DNA from: Closterium sp. Naga37s-1
Lineage: Eukaryota; Streptophyta; Zygnematophyceae; Desmidiales; Closteriaceae
Direction of reading: 5' to 3'
Assembly: GCA_947471745.1 (NCBI GenBank)
Contig: CANJKZ010000724.1
Span: forward strand, 3,391,501 to 3,455,500
DNA length: 64,000 nucleotides
The position numbers and the translations under genes were made by a program. How positions within the stretch are numbered: position 1 is the stretch's first letter; every line of letters begins with the position of its first letter. This document shows positions 41,556 through 51,564 of the stretch, one piece after another. A model generated the notes under the pieces. It was not told where the DNA came from and did not search any database. It was given only the letters and a program-made list of their open reading frames with translations.

Positions 41556-42209
41556 TGTTGAGTGCAAAATGTGGTTTGCACGTCAACCTACCGCCTATTT
41601 GCTGGCGGTGAAGGTAATTGAAGTTTTCTATCTGAAGGTAATGCATGGTTTGCGAAGTGCGCATTTATGTGCTCTACGTTTGGGTGTTTACGGTTCGTGA
41701 ACCGCTCCGACAGTTCTTGAGTTATGAGCGTTTTCGTGAAGGGTTGCATGTGTGAGTGTTTATGAGTTTCTGTAAGTAAGGTGAGTGTTCGTGTCATTTC
41801 GTAAGTTCCAAGATTTCGTGTGCGTTCATGTTATTTCATGTGTTCTGCGAGCCAAGAGTATTTGTGAAAGTGTCGTGAATGTTCATGAGTTTGTTCGTGA
41901 AACGTTCGTGTGATTTCGTACGAGTTCGTGGTTTTTCAAGGTGAAGTTTGAGAGTTGCATTTTCAGTTGTTTTAAAGAGTTCGTTTGTGATTTCGTTTTT
42001 GTTTATGAGGCTTAGGAGATTTTGCCCCTATCGAGGTGGTCAAGGCTCGAGGCCATGAGCCTGAGCACTGTTGCGCATGTGGCGCAATCATGGGAGTCAC
42101 GCCAAAATGATCGGAGGGTGCCAATCGAGGCACACGCCCGGCCTGAGGCCTGAAATTCAATTCCTCGCCACACGCGCGAGTGTGGCAGTGAGGTGGCGCA
42201 ACGGAACGG
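41556..42209 (+). repeat. Possible older LTR, left part, related to the E4 LTR
   Basis: Starts TGTTGAGTGCAAAATGTGG..TTGCAC..CAACC..CCGCCT, parallel to the E4 LTR start TGTTGGGTGCAAAATATC..TTGCACTGCAACCAGCCGCCT. It is rich in GTTCRTG words. It would continue at 45314 beyond the three-LTR element. The right limit was not found. Confidence 0.4.
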
Positions 42210-42411
42210 TGTCAAATATACTAGCAGTAGGACCTAGGCCACAGTAGGACTACAAAGGAGGCGCCAAGTACGAGCGAGAGTTGAACAGAAACAAGAATTG
42301 AGAAAAGGATGGTTGGACTAGCAAGCAGGTTGGTACAAATAGCAAACCCTAACGGGCTGTACTCACTATTGAGTACCCCACTGCAGGCTAGACAAATAAC
42401 ATACTCTGACA
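42210..42411 (-). repeat. Three-LTR element, LTR-a (3' LTR, 202 bp)
   Basis: On + it begins TGTCAAATATACTAGC and ends ATACTCTGACA; flanked left by AACGG, right by the polypurine tract. Confidence 0.9.
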
Positions 42412-43219
42412 CACCCCCATAGCCAAAGTGGGGTGTAATCAGCATGATGAGCAGGCATAGCAGTAGTTCACAATTATAAGTAAAGCTAGAGGCTATCACA
42501 GAGGGCAAGTGAGGAGGAGGAGTGACCGTGAGGGGAGAGAAGATGGGAGGCGACGACTGAAGCTGCAGACACACGGGCACCAGGAGCACCGGCTGGCACA
42601 GTGGCTACCGAGAGCACGACGGCTCCGGACTGCAGGAGTAACATGCTCTGCGGCTACGACGAGCGGTAGGAGCAACGGACCCACGGGCGACTGGCGCAGC
42701 AGGCTCACTGGGCTACCGAGAGCTCGACGGCACCGGACTATTGGCGCTGCTGGCGACACGACGGCTGCCTCCACACAAACTCCTCCAACTGTCCCACACC
42801 CCCCCCACACACCCCCTACTGCACCCCTAGCTCCACTCCCACGTCACCCCCCTAGCTCCACTCCCCACGGCTCCCACACCTCCACCCCCCTCAGCAGCAG
42901 CTGCAGCAGTGGGAGACGAAAAAGGAGGAGGGGAAAGGGAAGGGGAGCACCCACACCTCGCACCCCCATGCTCGCCACCCCACACCCCCACCACCGCGGA
43001 ACGCACGGCGGAATGGGAGCAATGGGCAGCACGGGGTAGGGGGGGGGGGGGGGGGGGACGGGACGGGCTGCAGGGACGGGCCGTGGGCTGCTGCAGGGGC
43101 GGCTCGCGCGGATCCTGGGGCGGCTGCTGCAGGCACGGGCTGCTCCAGGGGCGGCTGCTGCAGGTGCGGGCTGCTCCAGGGGCGGCCGCTGCAGGTGAAA
43201 GGTAGGAGGGAGGGGGGGG

Positions 43220-43620
43220 GGAGGAGCGCGGCCCCCAGGGCGCCCCGACGGGCGACGAGAAAGGGAGCCGCGCGGCCCCCCAGGGCCGCCGCGACGGGCG
43301 ACGGGAAGAGCGCCGCGCGGGCCCCCAGGGCCGCCGCGACGGGCTACGGGAGGGGAGGCCGCGCGGGCCCCCGAGAGCGCCTCGACGGGTGACGGGAGGG
43401 GACCGCGTGCGGGCCCCCGTGGTCGCCACGACGGGCGACGGGAGGGGAAGCCGCGCGGGCCCCCGAGAGCGCCTCGACGGGCGACGGGAGGGGACCGCGC
43501 GCGGGCCCCCGTGGTCGCCACGACGGGCGACGGGAGGGGAGGCCGCGCGGGCCCCCGAGAGCGCCTCGACGGGCGACGGGAGGGGACCGCGCATGCCCCC
43601 CAAGGGCACCACGACGGGCG
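43220..43620 (-). repeat. GC-rich minisatellite in first internal unit
   Basis: Units around CGCCACGACGGGCGACGGGA with GGGAGGGG spacers. Counterpart of the leader satellites of E1-E3. Long minus-strand ORFs across it are judged spurious. Confidence 0.8.
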
Positions 43621-43780
43621 CCACGGAAGGGTAAACCGCCACGCGCCCCGAGCGCGCGGCGGGCAGAAACCCTAAAAGTAGTGCCGCGCACCACGGGGCG
43701 CGCGGCGGACAGAACAGCAGCGGAAGCAGGTGGTGGGCCCATACAGGAAGGCGGCAGACACATGCCGCCCTCTGATACCA

Positions 43781-43954
43781 TGTCAAATAGTAGCTAGAAC
43801 AAGGAGCCATAGCTAGGGTTTACCTAGCTAGGCAAGAGAGAATTAGGCAAAGGAGAGGTTTGACTAGGAAGGGAGGTACAAATAGCAAGCCCTAAAAGGC
43901 TATACTCACTATTGAGTACCCCACTACAGACTAGACAAGCATTATATTCTGACA
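43781..43954 (-). repeat. Three-LTR element, LTR-b (middle LTR, 174 bp)
   Basis: Starts TGTCAAATAGTAGCTAG, ends TATATTCTGACA. The primer site TGGTATCAGAGGG (complement of 43768-43780) lies immediately left and a polypurine tract immediately right, so it serves both internal units. Diverged from LTR-a/c. Confidence 0.88.
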
Positions 43955-44629
43955 CACCCCCATAGTCAAAGTGGGGTATAATCAGCATAGCAAGCAGTCA
44001 CAGTGCAGGTTCACAAGTGCAAGCAAAGCTAGAGGCATTCACAATGGGCACGTGAGGAGGAGGAGGCTGGACTGTGAGAGGAGAGGAGATGGGAGGCAAC
44101 GGCTGAAGCTGCAGACACACGGGCAACAGGAGCGGCTGGCAAAGTGGCTACCGGGACAGCGCCCCGGACTACAGGGAGTAACTGTCTCTGCGGCTAACTC
44201 TGAGCGGCAGAAGCAACGGACCTACGGGCGACAGGCGCAGCAGGCTCTCTGGGCTACCAGGACAGCGCCCCAGACTACAGGTGCTGCGGACGACAAGACG
44301 GCAGACTCCGCTCAACCTCCCCCAACTGTCACACCCCCCATTCACACACCCCTTGCTGTACCCCTAGTTCCACTCCCACGTCACCCCCCTAGCACTACTC
44401 CCTCGGCTCCCACACACCCACCCCCCTCAGCGGCAGCTACAGCAGTGGGAGATGGAGGAGGAGCAGGGGACGGCTCACACACCCGCCACCCCCATACCCG
44501 TCACCCCCATACCCTGAGTGTGCGGTAAGCGAGCTCAGGTGTGTGCGAAGCGTGCACAAGCGGGCGGGAAGCGAACTCGGGTGTGCGGAAAGCGAACTCA
44601 GGTGTGCGGGGAGGGGAGGCCGCAGGGCG

Positions 44630-44880
44630 ACGCGCGGGTCGACGGGGACGAGCGCACGGGTCCCCGGTGGCGGAGCGCGGGTCGACGGGGCCGCCGCGAA
44701 GGGCGATGGGGAGCCGCGCGCGGGTCGACGGGGCCGCCACGAAGGGCGACGAGGAGATGCGCGCGGGTCGACGGGGCCGCCGCGAAGGGCGATGAGGAGC
44801 CGCGCGCGGGTTGACGGGGCCGCCGCGAAGGGCGACAGAGAGCCGCGCGCAGGTCGACGGGGACGGGCGCGTGGGTCGAC
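44630..44880 (-). repeat. GC-rich minisatellite in second internal unit
   Basis: About nine units of GGTCGACGGGGCCGCCGCGA-type, about 48-60 bp spacing. Same position as 43220-43620 but a different unit. Confidence 0.8.
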
Positions 44881-45092
44881 GGAACGCGAAACCGCCGCGC
44901 GTGCCCAGGGTGCGCGGCGGGCAGGAAACCGCCACGCATCCCGAGCGCAAGGCGAGCAGAAAACCGCCGCGCGCCACGAGCGCGCGGCGGGATGAAAAAG
45001 TGTCGCGCGCCCGGGGCGCGCGACCAGCAGAACAGTAGCAGCGGAAGCAGTAGGCGGGCCCACAGGCCAAGAGCGGAACAGCTCTGATTCCA

Positions 45093-45308
45093 TGTCAAAT
45101 ATACTAGCAGTAGGACCTAGGCTTAGTAGCCTAGGTCACAGTAGGACTATAAAGAAGGCGCCAAGTACGAGCGAGAGTTGAACAGAAACAAGAATTGAGA
45201 AAAGGATGGTTGGACTAGCAAGCAGGTTGGTACAAATAGCAAACCCTAACGGGTTGTACTCACTATTGAGTACCCCACTGCAGGCTAGACAAATAACATA
45301 CTCTGACA
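45093..45308 (-). repeat. Three-LTR element, LTR-c (5' LTR, 216 bp)
   Basis: TGTCAAATATACTAGC ... ATACTCTGACA followed by AACGG. Primer site TGGAATCAGAGC (complement of 45081-45092) carries one change from TGGTATCAGAGC. Confidence 0.9.
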
Positions 45309-45313
45309 AACGG

Positions 45314-46067
45314 ATGAGCGCGCGTGGGTCCAGGTTAGACGTGGGACCCTCGATCCTTATTCTCCGAGAGGAAATTCGCCACAGGGTGTTTCGTGAAGCG
45401 CGTGATTTACATTCGAAGCCGGTGCGAATTGTGCGAGCGTTGTTTCGGCGACTTCGTAATTTCGTCGCGTAACTGCGCGATTTCTTCTGGAGATTCCGTG
45501 AGCTGTCACGAGTGGTCGCCACGAAACACCACGAGCGTCCACGAGGCTTCGCGAGCAAAAGAAAGTATGTTGCCAGTGGGTTCGCATGGAGAAAGTTGGC
45601 AATTCGGAGTATGGTTCTAGTTGTCATTTCGGTGGGCTGATAGCTTTTGCTTTTGGTGGGATAGTATAAATCTTTGCTTGTCTTTGTTTGTGATCAACCT
45701 TTTATGAATGAAATATTGTCCATCATCGTATTGATGTGAGGGGAATTATCTGCACACGAGCCAATCAGTCATTTAACGCTGCGCAACGGAGGTTGGGAGC
45801 ACTCTAGTGCACACGATCGCATTCATACTTGGGAAATCCCTCTACAAACACGAACCCTTGGTTAGGGGCTGGTTCTACTAGGCACCCAAAGACCCTTGGA
45901 GGTGACCCCGTGGGAAAATCTAGTGTTGATTAAAGGTGTGCTTAGAGGTTTCCAGTCCCAATAGTAGTTAACATGGCGAACATGGACGAACCTAGGGAAA
46001 AGCCAAAATCACTTCTAAGCCTACAACACAAGGCAAGTACGAGTGCCTCAAACGAGCATTAGCTATA
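45314..46067 (+). repeat. Possible older LTR, right part, and spacer
   Basis: Continues the sequence interrupted by the three-LTR element. Contains GGGATAGTATAAATC (about 45658), a good TATA-box candidate, and AATGAAATATTG further on. No ORF. The 3' limit and any internal region are unclear. The E4 target site GTATG lies at 46068-46072. Confidence 0.35.
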
Positions 46068-46072
46068 GTATG

Positions 46073-46525
46073 TGTTGGGTGCAAAATATCATTTTTGCAC
46101 TGCAACCAGCCGCCTGCATGACGTTATGCATTTTGTGTGTGTTCTGTGTGCATTCGTTTTCGCATTCCGTTTCATGTGTTGTTGCTGTGGGATCATGATC
46201 AGTCATGACGGATCATGACGAGTCATACTCGTTCATGTCGGCTCATGTACGTTCATGTTTTTTTTTTCATAGACGAACATGTGCGTTCATGAATATTATG
46301 TATTTCATGAATGTTTTATGATTTAAAGCGTGCATTCTACTACTACGTACTGACAAGAGTAGATACACAACGAACTTCTGCCGAAACTCTGCTCAACCAG
46401 AACGCTCATTCTACAAGCTAAGCGTGGCATAACTACTCACTTGGTTCACAAGTGATGTTAAGTGTTGCCTAGTTTATGTTTGTGGTTCTGAATTAATCGC
46501 TTCTGCATAGTCCTTAGACTTAACA
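46073..46525 (+). repeat. E4 5' LTR (453 bp)
   Basis: TGTTGGGTGCAAAATATC ... CTTAGACTTAACA. It contains a cluster of about ten TCATG-containing words between 46193 and 46315 (for example GATCATGATCAGTCATGACG), a candidate U3 regulatory array. Confidence 0.95.
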
Positions 46526-46570
46526 CGTGGTATCAGAGCTGGTCCTTAGCCATTCTCAACGTATCCCACC

Positions 46571-47527
46571 ATGGGGTCGCCTGGAGAAGAAGGGAACTCA
46601 GCCCCCGCGAGTAGTGGCAGCCAGGAATCTGGTGTCTCCGCGCCTAGGATAGCCCGGACGAGCCAGGGCCCGCTACTAAGGGAAGTGCTGAAGAACTTCT
46701 CAGTCGACAAGTTCAGCGGAGAAGGCTATGACGACTGGTCCTGGAAGATGCAGCTGTACTTTCGGCAGATTGGCCTTCTCAAGCCGATGATAGGCACCGA
46801 GAAACGACCAAGTACCCCGGAGCTGCAGAACGAGTGGGACGAGCGCTCATCCACCGGGTACTACATTATGTCCCAGAGTTTGGATCTCGCCCAACGCCAA
46901 CACATCATGCACCTCCTCCCGGAGGAAGAGTGTGGACCCAAGGCATGGAGAGTGCTCAAGGATCTACATGCCCCTACATCCGTTGTAGCTACCCTCATGC
47001 TGGAGAGGGAGCTCTCCACACTTCGCCTCAGTGAAGGAGAACCCGTTCAACCCGTCCTTGACAAGTTGAGAGACCTCTACGCCAAGCTCGCCATCGCTGG
47101 AATTGTCTACCCCGAACAAACCAAATGTATGAAGATGATGTCGCTGCTGCCGGAGTCATGCATGATCTTCACAAGTGGCCTGAGCCTTCCTCAAAACCAG
47201 AGCTCCTGGACCTTGGAGTGGATTCGCACCAAGATTCTCGAGGAGGACTTCAGGAGGCGCCAACTGAGGGGAGGTGAAGAGGGGAGCAGCAGCTACGCCA
47301 TGCAAGGAGGAAAAAGGGGCAGAGGCAAGAAATGGCAAGGGGCTGGGAGAGGAGCGTCCAAGGAGGAGGAGCCCTCCAACCAGCAAGGCGGTAGAGGAGC
47401 AGGACGTGGTGGCGGCCGAGGCAGCAGAGGGGGAGGAAGGGGACCGAGGAGAATGGAGGGCAAGTGCTGGTATTGTGAGAAAGTGGGCCACCCGTGGTTC
47501 AAGTGTAGGACTAAACCCACCTGGTAA
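46571..47527 (+). CDS. E4 Gag
   Basis: 318 codons from ATG 46571. Copia Gag (UBN2 family) core from about residue 35: VDKFSGEGYDDWSWKMQLYF, then a DLHAPTSVVATLMLERELS-type helical region. Residues about 240-295 are a basic Gly/Arg-rich tail, then the zinc knuckle CWYCEKVGHPWFKC near the end (CX2CX4HX4C). Stop TAA at 47525. Pol follows in the same frame, so a Gag-Pol fusion would need readthrough of this TAA; alternatively it is an ordinary mutation in a single-ORF element. Forms the particle shell. Confidence 0.9.
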   Translation: MGSPGEEGNSAPASSGSQESGVSAPRIARTSQGPLLREVLKNFSVDKFSGEGYDDWSWKMQLYFRQIGLLKPMIGTEKRPSTPELQNEWDERSSTGYYIMSQSLDLAQRQHIMHLLPEEECGPKAWRVLKDLHAPTSVVATLMLERELSTLRLSEGEPVQPVLDKLRDLYAKLAIAGIVYPEQTKCMKMMSLLPESCMIFTSGLSLPQNQSSWTLEWIRTKILEEDFRRRQLRGGEEGSSSYAMQGGKRGRGKKWQGAGRGASKEEEPSNQQGGRGAGRGGGRGSRGGGRGPRRMEGKCWYCEKVGHPWFKCRTKPTW

Positions 47528-50500
47528 ACCCCCTCCAACAGGACTCAAGTTAAGAGCGGCGCCGGAGCGGTTGCCGATGATGAACCGACCGAGCAGGAGG
47601 AGAGGGAAGCCGGTCAGTTCTTCCACGTTGGAGAGCCAGATGAGGACGCAATGGTCGCCCATGCTGGAGCTGAACTGCACCCGCTCAACACGTGGATTCT
47701 AGACACAGGAGCGGCATGGACCATGACTCCAAGGGCCGACCTCCTTGACAAAGTGGGGACTGCACCGATTGCGAAGGTGAAGTCGGCATCCGGGCACGCT
47801 CTCAAGGTGACGGGGGTGGGACGTGCTGCATTCAAAGGAGCCGATGGCAAACCAGTGGTGCTAAGTGATGTACTTCTTGTCCCTGACCTTAAAGCTAACC
47901 TAATCTCCCTCAGGAAACTAGGCAAGTGCGGGGTCACCACCTCCACCGAAGGAGCCAAGACATTCACGGGGCAGCTGGGAAATCGGGTGTTGTGGGACCT
48001 TCATGAGAGCCGTGACATCTGCAACTCCATGTGGCAGCTTCCTGTGATGACATGGGGCAAAGAGGGTGGATCTGAGGGAGAGTGCAATGCTGTAGCTGCA
48101 GAGGAGCTGAAGGTTTCAGCAAAGGGTGGAGAGACTGACTGGATGACAGCCCACCGCCGACTCGGGCACATTGCAATGCCCGCACTGCAGCAACTGCAAA
48201 AGGTGGAAGGAGTTAAGGGACTCAAGCTGACAGGTGCAGCAACAACCCACAAGTGTGAAACTTGCTTGCTAAGCAAGTTTACTCGGTTCCCGTTCCATGC
48301 AACCGAAGGTGGCGGCAAGAAACTGCTGGAGCTGGTGCACATGGATGTGGTGGGGCCGCTACCGGTTGTGGGGGAGCGTGGGGAGAAATAATTTCTCACC
48401 ATCGTGGATGATTGGAGCCGAGTCACCTGGGCATACCCCATCAAGAAGAAGGACCACGTGCCGTCCACCATACGTGATGAATGGCTGCCGTTTGTGGAGA
48501 AACAATCCGGGGAAAAGGTGAAGCGGATCAGGACTGATAGGGGTGGGGAGTTCCTTGGGGAAGAATTGACTGCATGGCTGAAGAAGTAGGGCATCATTCG
48601 AGAGCTCACAACCTCTTATACTCCACAGTCCAACGGCATAGCGGAACGGGCGAATCGCACGGTGTTAGAGACGGCACGGGCACTTCTCATCGAGTCGGGG
48701 TTAGGGAACCCAAAGTGGCCACATGCTGTGCGCCACGCCACGGTGGTTAAGAACAGGGTGTTCACCAACGTCAGTGGTGAGTCATGGGTCCCCATGGAGA
48801 GGTGGCTGGGGAGGAAGCCGCCCATCGACATGCTACGTGTGTTTGGCTGCATGGCTGTGGCCCACATCCTAAAGGCTCATCGCCACAAGTTGGGTGCAAC
48901 GGCCGTGTGGTGTGTGCATTTGGGGTTGGCAGCCGAAAGCAAGGGGTGGCTGCTGTGGGAGCCGACCAAGGGAGTTGTGTTTGACAGCAGGGACGTCAAG
49001 TTTATGGAAGACATCACCTACGGGAGCTGGTCCAAGCAGCCAAAGGAGCAGATCGTGCAGCAACTACAGCAGGCAACCATGGGGTTTGAGGCTGAGGAGG
49101 AGTGGCATGGGGAGGAGACCACAATGGCACATGAGGAGGAGGGTGCAGCAGAGCTTCCCGTGGTCAAGGGAGTGGAGCCAATGGGTGCACCTGAAGAACC
49201 TCACCCCATAACACGTGTGATTCCCCCCACCCTTCCCCAAAGAAGGACCCAAACAAAAACCCCTCCCACAGGCCGTGGTCTCTCACCTATGATCGAAAGG
49301 CAAATGCGGGCAGCCGCATTGAAGCTGAGGGACTACAAAGGAGCAAGGGGAGAGCAGCAGCAACCCGATGCCTTACAGGTGCTTCAAAGGAGCTGTGACT
49401 CCGATGAGGAAGCTGAAGAAGAAGTCTACTGCTTCATGGCACCCACACCAACTCAGCCACTGACCATGGAAGAAGCCCTTAACGGACCAGACCGGGACAA
49501 GTGGTTGGCATCAAGAGATGCTGAATATAACAGCCAAATGGAGAATGGGACATGGGAGCTGGTGCCACTGCCGGAGGGGAAGAAAGCCATAAGCTGTGGC
49601 TGGATTCCAAGGATTAAAACTGACAACAAAGGAGCCGTGTCGGTTTACAAGAGCAGGCTGGTGGCAAGGGGTTACCAACAGAAAGAACGGGAGGACTTCA
49701 AGGAGACCTTTGCTGCAACTGCTAAGTCACCAACATTGTGTGTTCTCCTCGCCGGTGCAGCTGTGTGTGGGTGGGTGATAGTGCAGATGGACATCACCAC
49801 AGCCTTCCTCTATGGGCTGATCGATGTGGAGGTGTTCATGTCGCAGCCGCCAGGTTATGAAGATGGCACCGGTCGTGTGTGCAAGCTGAAGAAGGCCATC
49901 TACGGCCTCAAACAAGCACCACGCTGCTGGTACAAGAAGCTGTCTTCGGTTCTAGAGGAGATAGGGTTCAGGGCGAGTGCATGTGACGAGGGCCTTTTCC
50001 TCATGGGGGAGAAGGAAAGCCTCGTCATGTTCCTGGTGTACGTGGACGACATCCTCTTGTTTGGGAGCAGCAAGCAGGAGGTGATGAAGGTGCAGCAGAA
50101 GCTGATGCAAAACTTCAAGTGCAAGACTCTGGGGGAGGCGAACTACTACCTGGGGATGCACATCAAGAGGGATGTCAGCAATGGATGGGTGAAGCTGCAC
50201 CAAGACAAGTACATCAATTACATGGGGAGCAAGTATGAGATAGAGGTCGGAAGGAAGATCACCACACCACTTCCATCTGGATTCAAACTCATCAAAGCTG
50301 GTGAGAACGAAGGAGTGGATCAGCGAGAGCAGGCTCGTTTTCAGTCCATGGTAGGGAGCTTGCTCTATGCAGCAGTGCACACCAGGCCGAACATCTCCTT
50401 TGCTGTGGGGCAGCTGGCCAGGGTGGTGCAAAATCCCACCGAGGAGCAGGTGGATGCAGCAGACCGTATCATCCAGTATCTGAACTCCTACCCCACCGTT

Positions 50501-51061
50501 GGAGTTCAATACTCAGCAGTGGCTCAAATGAAGCAGAAGGGAGCAGAGGTTCTCAAGGAGAAGGGGGAGCAACTTGGGGAAAGGGAGCTATTCCTCACGG
50601 GGTTTGCTGATGCAACATGGGCCTCGGAAAAGGAGGACATGTCCTCAGTGGGAGGATATGTGTGCGTCATTGGTGGTGGGCCCGTGAGCTGGAGGTCAAA
50701 GAAACAGGTGGAAACGGCGGGTTCATCAGCTGAAGCAGAGTACATGTCAATGTACCATGCAGCCAAGGAGCTGATTTGGCTGAGGAAGCTGTTGGAGGAG
50801 ATAGGGCATGAGCAGAAGACTGCCACACCGCTGTTTTGTGACAATTCCAGTGCCATTGCGATGTCCAAGAATGCTGTGCTGCATGGGCTCACCAAGCACA
50901 TGCAGATCAAATGGCATTGGCTGCGCAAGGAGGTGCAGAGGGGATCCATCCAGCCCCTCTATGTGAAAACGCAGCAGCAGCCGGCAGATTTTCTCACGAA
51001 GCGGCTTGCTGAAGAACCCCACTGGCGCTGTGCTAAGTTGTGCGGCATGAGCCTTAACTAG
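47528..51061 (+). pseudogene. E4 Pol with two internal stops
   Basis: In frame with Gag. Protease WILDTGAAWTMT (about 47692), GAG-pre-integrase AHRRLGHIAMPALQQL (about 48148), integrase HMDVVGPLP (about 48340), RTDRGGEFLG (about 48532) and the Glu of SNGIAERANRT, RT with WIPRIKTDNKG, QMDITTAFLYGLID and YVDDILLFG (about 50038), RNase H with GSSAEAEYMSMYHAAKELIW (about 50721), end QQPADFLTKRLA. Internal stops: TAA 48389 (where a Tyr is usual in KYFLT-like context) and TAG 48587 (KK*GI, Gln usual). From 48662 the 799-codon RT/RNase H frame is intact to TAG 51059. Confidence 0.92.
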
Positions 51062-51091
51062 GCTCACGCAAAGGGAGGGCAAGCAGGCGAC

Positions 51092-51107
51092 TGCTTGAGG
51101 GGGAGTT
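51092..51107 (+). promoter_or_regulatory. E4 polypurine tract
   Basis: CTGCTTGAGGGGGAGTT-type purine run directly before the 3' LTR; standard primer for plus-strand synthesis. Confidence 0.8.
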
Positions 51108-51559
51108 TGTTGGGTGCAAAATATCATTTTTGCACTGCAACCAGCCGCCTACATGACGTTATGCATTTTTTGTGTGTTCTGTGTGCATTCGTTTTCGCAT
51201 TCCGTTTCATGTGTTGTTGCTGTGGGATCATGATCGGTCATGACGGATCATGACGAGTCATACTCGTTCATGTCGGCTCATGTACGTTCATGTTTTTTTT
51301 TCATGGACGAACATGTGCGTTCATGAATATTCTGTGTTTCATGAATGTTTTATGATTTCAAGCGTGCATTCTACTACTACGTACTGACGAGAGTAGATAC
51401 ACAACGAACTTCTGCCGAAACTCTGCTCAACCAGAACGCTCATTCTACAAGCTAAGCGTGACATAACTACTCACTTGGTTCACAAGTGATGTTAAGTGTT
51501 GCCTAGTTTATGTTTGTGGTTCTGAGTTAATCGCTTCTGCATAGTCCTTAGACTTAACA
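51108..51559 (+). repeat. E4 3' LTR (452 bp)
   Basis: Near-identical to 46073-46525; differences include the length of the T run near 51295 and several single substitutions. Confidence 0.95.
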
Positions 51560-51564
51560 GTATG

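Larger units (their letters stand above)
42210..45308 (-). mobile_element. Non-autonomous copia-type element with three LTRs and no gag/pol
   Basis: Perfect outer duplication AACGG (42205-42209 and 45309-45313). In + coordinates: LTR-a 42210-42411, internal 42412-43780, LTR-b 43781-43954, internal 43955-45092, LTR-c 45093-45308. LTR-a and LTR-c are nearly identical apart from a short (about 14-bp) TTAGTAGCCTAGGT-type duplication in LTR-c; LTR-b is clearly diverged. Both internal parts begin with the same polypurine tract (CACCCCCATAG.CAAAGTGGGGT), share a long GGCTACCG-containing segment, continue into GC-rich minisatellite and end in a primer site before the next LTR. No gag or pol motif in either. 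It is a TRIM/LARD-like parasite of the E1/E2 clan in a tandem LTR-internal-LTR-internal-LTR form. Confidence 0.88.
46073..51559 (+). mobile_element. Ty1/copia LTR retrotransposon E4, complete but disabled
   Basis: LTRs of 453 and 452 bp, flanked by perfect GTATG (46068-46072 and 51560-51564). Exact primer site TGGTATCAGAGCTGG at 46528 (2 nt after the LTR), gag and pol in one frame, polypurine tract CTTGAGGGGGAGTT just before the 3' LTR. It belongs to a different copia lineage from E1-E3: longer LTR, classical CX2CX4HX4C Gag, no Gly/Ala linker. LTRs differ at roughly a dozen positions by eye, so it is older than E1/E2 but much younger than E3. Confidence 0.95.

Noticed and set aside
42827..43810. 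Minus-strand 327-codon ORF in the three-LTR element
   Set aside because: It is in the element sense but mostly minisatellite, with no gag or pol motif; judged non-coding.
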